Source of the DNA: Bacteroides sp. CAG:927
Lineage (GTDB): Bacteria; Bacteroidota; Bacteroidia; Bacteroidales; Muribaculaceae
Assembly: GCA_000431155.1 (NCBI GenBank)
Contig: HF985651.1
Coordinates: 85,104 to 135,611 of the forward strand
Direction: 5' to 3'
DNA: 50,508 nt
In this document: piece by piece, positions 48,547 through 50,508 of the stretch
Layout of the letters: every line of letters begins with the position of its first letter
Numbering within the stretch: position 1 is the first letter of the stretch
Notes under the pieces: generated by a model
Database searches by the model: none
What the model saw: the letters and a program-made list of their open reading frames with translations, nothing else
Told to the model about the DNA's origin: nothing
Position numbers and translations under genes: made by a program

Positions 48547-50508
48547 CTATTGTTGGCTTTCATTTAGCTCGTCAAGCTCCATCGTGGCAAGTTCCCACAC
48601 GCTCATGGCATTGTCAAGCTGCTTGTGGAGTGCTCCATGCCGTTCATAGATCTGGTTGTCGGTCGTGTTTCCGGAAGCCATTTCCGATTCTATCTCCGAT
48701 ATTTCCTGTTCTATGCGTGTTATCTCAGTTTCGGCATCCTGCACATTCTTCTTGGCGCGTCTCACGAGTTTCTCTCGTTCTTTCTGCTCCGTGTAGCTCA
48801 TGCGCGATTTGCCGCTTTTGCTCCCCTCTGTCGCACTTTCTGCCGGCTTGGGCTGCGTCACACTGCCCGAAGTGTTGCTGTCGCTCTGTGAGCCTCCCGT
48901 AGGCGATTTCGACAACTCCAGTTCCTGGAGCGATGCGAGTTTTTTCTTTTCAAGAAATTCATATATTCCGCCAAGGCATTCACGCACCTTTCCGCCGCCG
49001 AATTCATACACCTTTTCTACCAGCCCGTCCAGAAACTCTCGGTCGTGGCTCACTACTATGACAGTGCCGTTAAAATCCTTAATAGCCTGTTTCAGTATAT
49101 CCTTGGTTTTCATGTCAAGGTGGTTGGTCGGCTCGTCAAGTATGAGCAGGTTCATCGGCTCAAGAAGCAGTCGTATCATTGCCAGACGCGTTTTTTCTCC
49201 TCCCGACAGCACTTTCACCTTCTTGTCCGATGCCTCGCCTCCAAACATGAAAGCCCCCAGTATATCGCGTATTTTGGTGCGTATGTCACCCACTGCCACA
49301 CGGTCAATGGTGTCAAACACCGTTATCTCTCCGTCAAGCAGCTGGGCCTGATTCTGCGCGAAATACCCTATCTTCACATTATGCCCTATCTTGAGCGAGC
49401 CTGTAAACGGTATCTCACCCATTATGCATTTCACGAGCGTGGATTTGCCCTCACCGTTTTTGCCGACAAATGCCACCTTTTCGCCTCTTTTCAGCGTAAA
49501 CGTACAATTGTCAAACACCTGATGGTCTCCGTAGGCTTTGCCCACATTGTCAAGTATCAGAGGATAGTCACCTGAACGGGGTGCCGGCGGAAATTTCAGA
49601 TTCAGGTGAGCGGTGTCAACCTCATCCACCTCTATGCGTTCTATTTTGGCAAGCTGCTTTATGCGGCTCTGCACCTGCACGCTTTTGGTGGCTTTGTAGC
49701 GAAACCTCTCAATGAAATCCTCCGTATCCTGTATCTGCTTCTGCTGGTTCTGATAGGCGCGCATCTGCTGCTCTATACGTTCTTGTCGCAGTGCCACAAA
49801 CTTCGAGTAATTCACGGCATAGTCATATATCTTTCCAAGCGAAATCTCTATAGTTCGGTTGGTGACATTGTCTATGAATGCGCGGTCATGGCTCACCAAC
49901 ACCACGGCATTGGCCTTGGTTATCAAAAACTGTTCCAGCCATTGTATCGACTCTATGTCAAGATGGTTGGTCGGCTCGTCAAGCAGCAGCACATCCGGAT
50001 GCGTCAGCAGCAGCTTGGCAAGTTCTATGCGCATGCGCCATCCGCCCGAAAACTCCGATGTCGGCCTGTTGAAATCATCGCGGCTGAATCCGAGTCCCAC
50101 AAGCGTTTTCTCCATCTCGGCCTCGCAATTCTCGCTCTCCTCCATGGCTATCCGCTCAGTGAGAGTGGTCATTTTCTCAATCAGCTGGTGATATGATTCC
50201 GAATCATAATCAGTACGTTCGGCAAGCTGCGAGTTCAGATCGTCAAGGCGCGAGTGCATCTCCGCTATATGCGAAAAAGCTTTACGCACCTCTTCGGCCA
50301 CTGTAAGAGTGTCCGACAGCACCATTTGTTGCGGCAGATAACCAATGGTAACATCTTGAGGCACTGCAACATTACCCGATGTCGGCTTCTGTAGGCCCGC
50401 TATGATTTTGAGCATCGTGGACTTCCCCGCGCCATTCTTGCCCACAAGGGCTATTTTGTCGCGTTTGTTGATAACATAGCTTATGTTGTCAAACAGTGAC
50501 TTGGCACT
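48547..50508 (-). CDS. ABC-F family ATPase (5' partial)
   Basis: The minus-strand frame is open to the window edge, so the start lies outside; 653 residues are visible. Two ABC ATPase domains are in tandem with no membrane helices. The first has Walker A GKNGAGKST, signature SGGWRMR and Walker B VLLLDEPTNHLD. The second has GKNGEGKSTLV, LSGGEKTRLAM and LLILDEPTNHLD. The ABC-F linker (about 230-290, Gln/Arg-rich helices such as RQERIEQQMRAYQNQQKQ) lies between them. The C-terminal about 120 residues are a charged coiled coil, as in Uup. ABC-F proteins act on ribosomes (translation rescue or antibiotic protection) or, for Uup, on DNA or ribosome assembly. The Uup-like call fits best. Confidence 0.9.
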   Translation of the reverse strand, partial: SAKSLFDNISYVINKRDKIALVGKNGAGKSTMLKIIAGLQKPTSGNVAVPQDVTIGYLPQQMVLSDTLTVAEEVRKAFSHIAEMHSRLDDLNSQLAERTDYDSESYHQLIEKMTTLTERIAMEESENCEAEMEKTLVGLGFSRDDFNRPTSEFSGGWRMRIELAKLLLTHPDVLLLDEPTNHLDIESIQWLEQFLITKANAVVLVSHDRAFIDNVTNRTIEISLGKIYDYAVNYSKFVALRQERIEQQMRAYQNQQKQIQDTEDFIERFRYKATKSVQVQSRIKQLAKIERIEVDEVDTAHLNLKFPPAPRSGDYPLILDNVGKAYGDHQVFDNCTFTLKRGEKVAFVGKNGEGKSTLVKCIMGEIPFTGSLKIGHNVKIGYFAQNQAQLLDGEITVFDTIDRVAVGDIRTKIRDILGAFMFGGEASDKKVKVLSGGEKTRLAMIRLLLEPMNLLILDEPTNHLDMKTKDILKQAIKDFNGTVIVVSHDREFLDGLVEKVYEFGGGKVRECLGGIYEFLEKKKLASLQELELSKSPTGGSQSDSNTSGSVTQPKPAESATEGSKSGKSRMSYTEQKEREKLVRRAKKNVQDAETEITRIEQEISEIESEMASGNTTDNQIYERHGALHKQLDNAMSVWELATMELDELNESQQ

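Noticed and set aside
1..50508. tRNA, rRNA, CRISPR array, insertion sequence or prophage
   Set aside because: Scanning the intergenic regions showed no cloverleaf, spacer-repeat array, transposase or phage structural gene.

Overview
The window looks like chromosome of a Bacteroidales bacterium, most likely a gut member of the Muribaculaceae (S24-7) type. The family-level placement is inference; the order-level placement rests on several visible marks. Many intergenic regions carry the Bacteroidota sigma-factor promoter TTTG/TTG - about 20 nt - TAnnTTTG, and start codons generally lack Shine-Dalgarno sequences. LpxC is fused to FabZ, FeoA is fused to FeoB, the glycogen synthase is of the GT3 (animal/fungal-like) kind, and there are GLPGLI proteins, a T9SS-type C-terminal domain and a FadL-like porin. 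No rRNA, tRNA, CRISPR array, prophage or insertion sequence was recognised. Most of the window is ordinary core chromosome.

Layout. 3-2820: an AmgK-like amino-sugar kinase fused to a RapZ C-terminal domain (cut by the window edge), a MurU-like nucleotidyltransferase overlapping it by 4 nt, and a MarC membrane protein. 2924-6838: rpsP with a long Ala/Lys/Glu tail, then glnS and a TPR protein. 6857-8115 (minus): metallo-beta-lactamase-fold hydrolase and rsmG. 8174-9010: CvfB-like S1 protein with a terminator that embraces its own stop codon. 9068-12276: lipid A operon lpxD - lpxC/fabZ - lpxA. 12363-17067 (minus): tightly packed operon of a GH29 fucosidase, CutC and a large secreted transglutaminase-fold protein. 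17171-18886: a DUF3127 protein with an SSB-like acidic tip, a DUF695 protein and a small outer-membrane barrel. 18981-23977 (minus): aminotransferase, LolE/FtsX-like permease, rsfS and ftsH. 24179-27661 (minus): FadL-like porin, a Tyr/Trp/Gly/Arg-rich exported repeat protein and an HdeD-family membrane protein. 27762-32086 (minus): TonB-dependent-receptor-like barrel followed by two GLPGLI proteins. 32237-34696: mutS2, converging with feoAB (34685-37111, minus). 37298-39752 (minus): type I pullulanase and a stand-alone T9SS CTD-like protein. 40178-44444: glycogen synthase and alpha-glucan phosphorylase. 44544-46239: pyrK-pyrD. 46240-48268: a repeat-bearing GC-rich spacer, a helix-turn-helix regulator and an unusually long AT-rich intergenic region with recurring CATTCTCA-type motifs. 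48269-50508: a 66-aa unknown and an ABC-F ATPase cut by the right edge.

How genes work together. Envelope functions dominate: MurNAc recycling (amgK/murU), lipid A synthesis (lpx operon), lipoprotein export (LolE-like), membrane proteolysis (ftsH) and several outer-membrane barrels. Glycan use is represented by fucosidase and pullulanase, and glycogen metabolism by the synthase/phosphorylase pair. The most promising leads for something undescribed are the kinase-RapZ fusion with MurU, the DUF3127 protein with an SSB-Ct-like tail, the receptor plus twin GLPGLI operon, the stand-alone sorting-domain protein, and the long AT-rich region beside the regulator.
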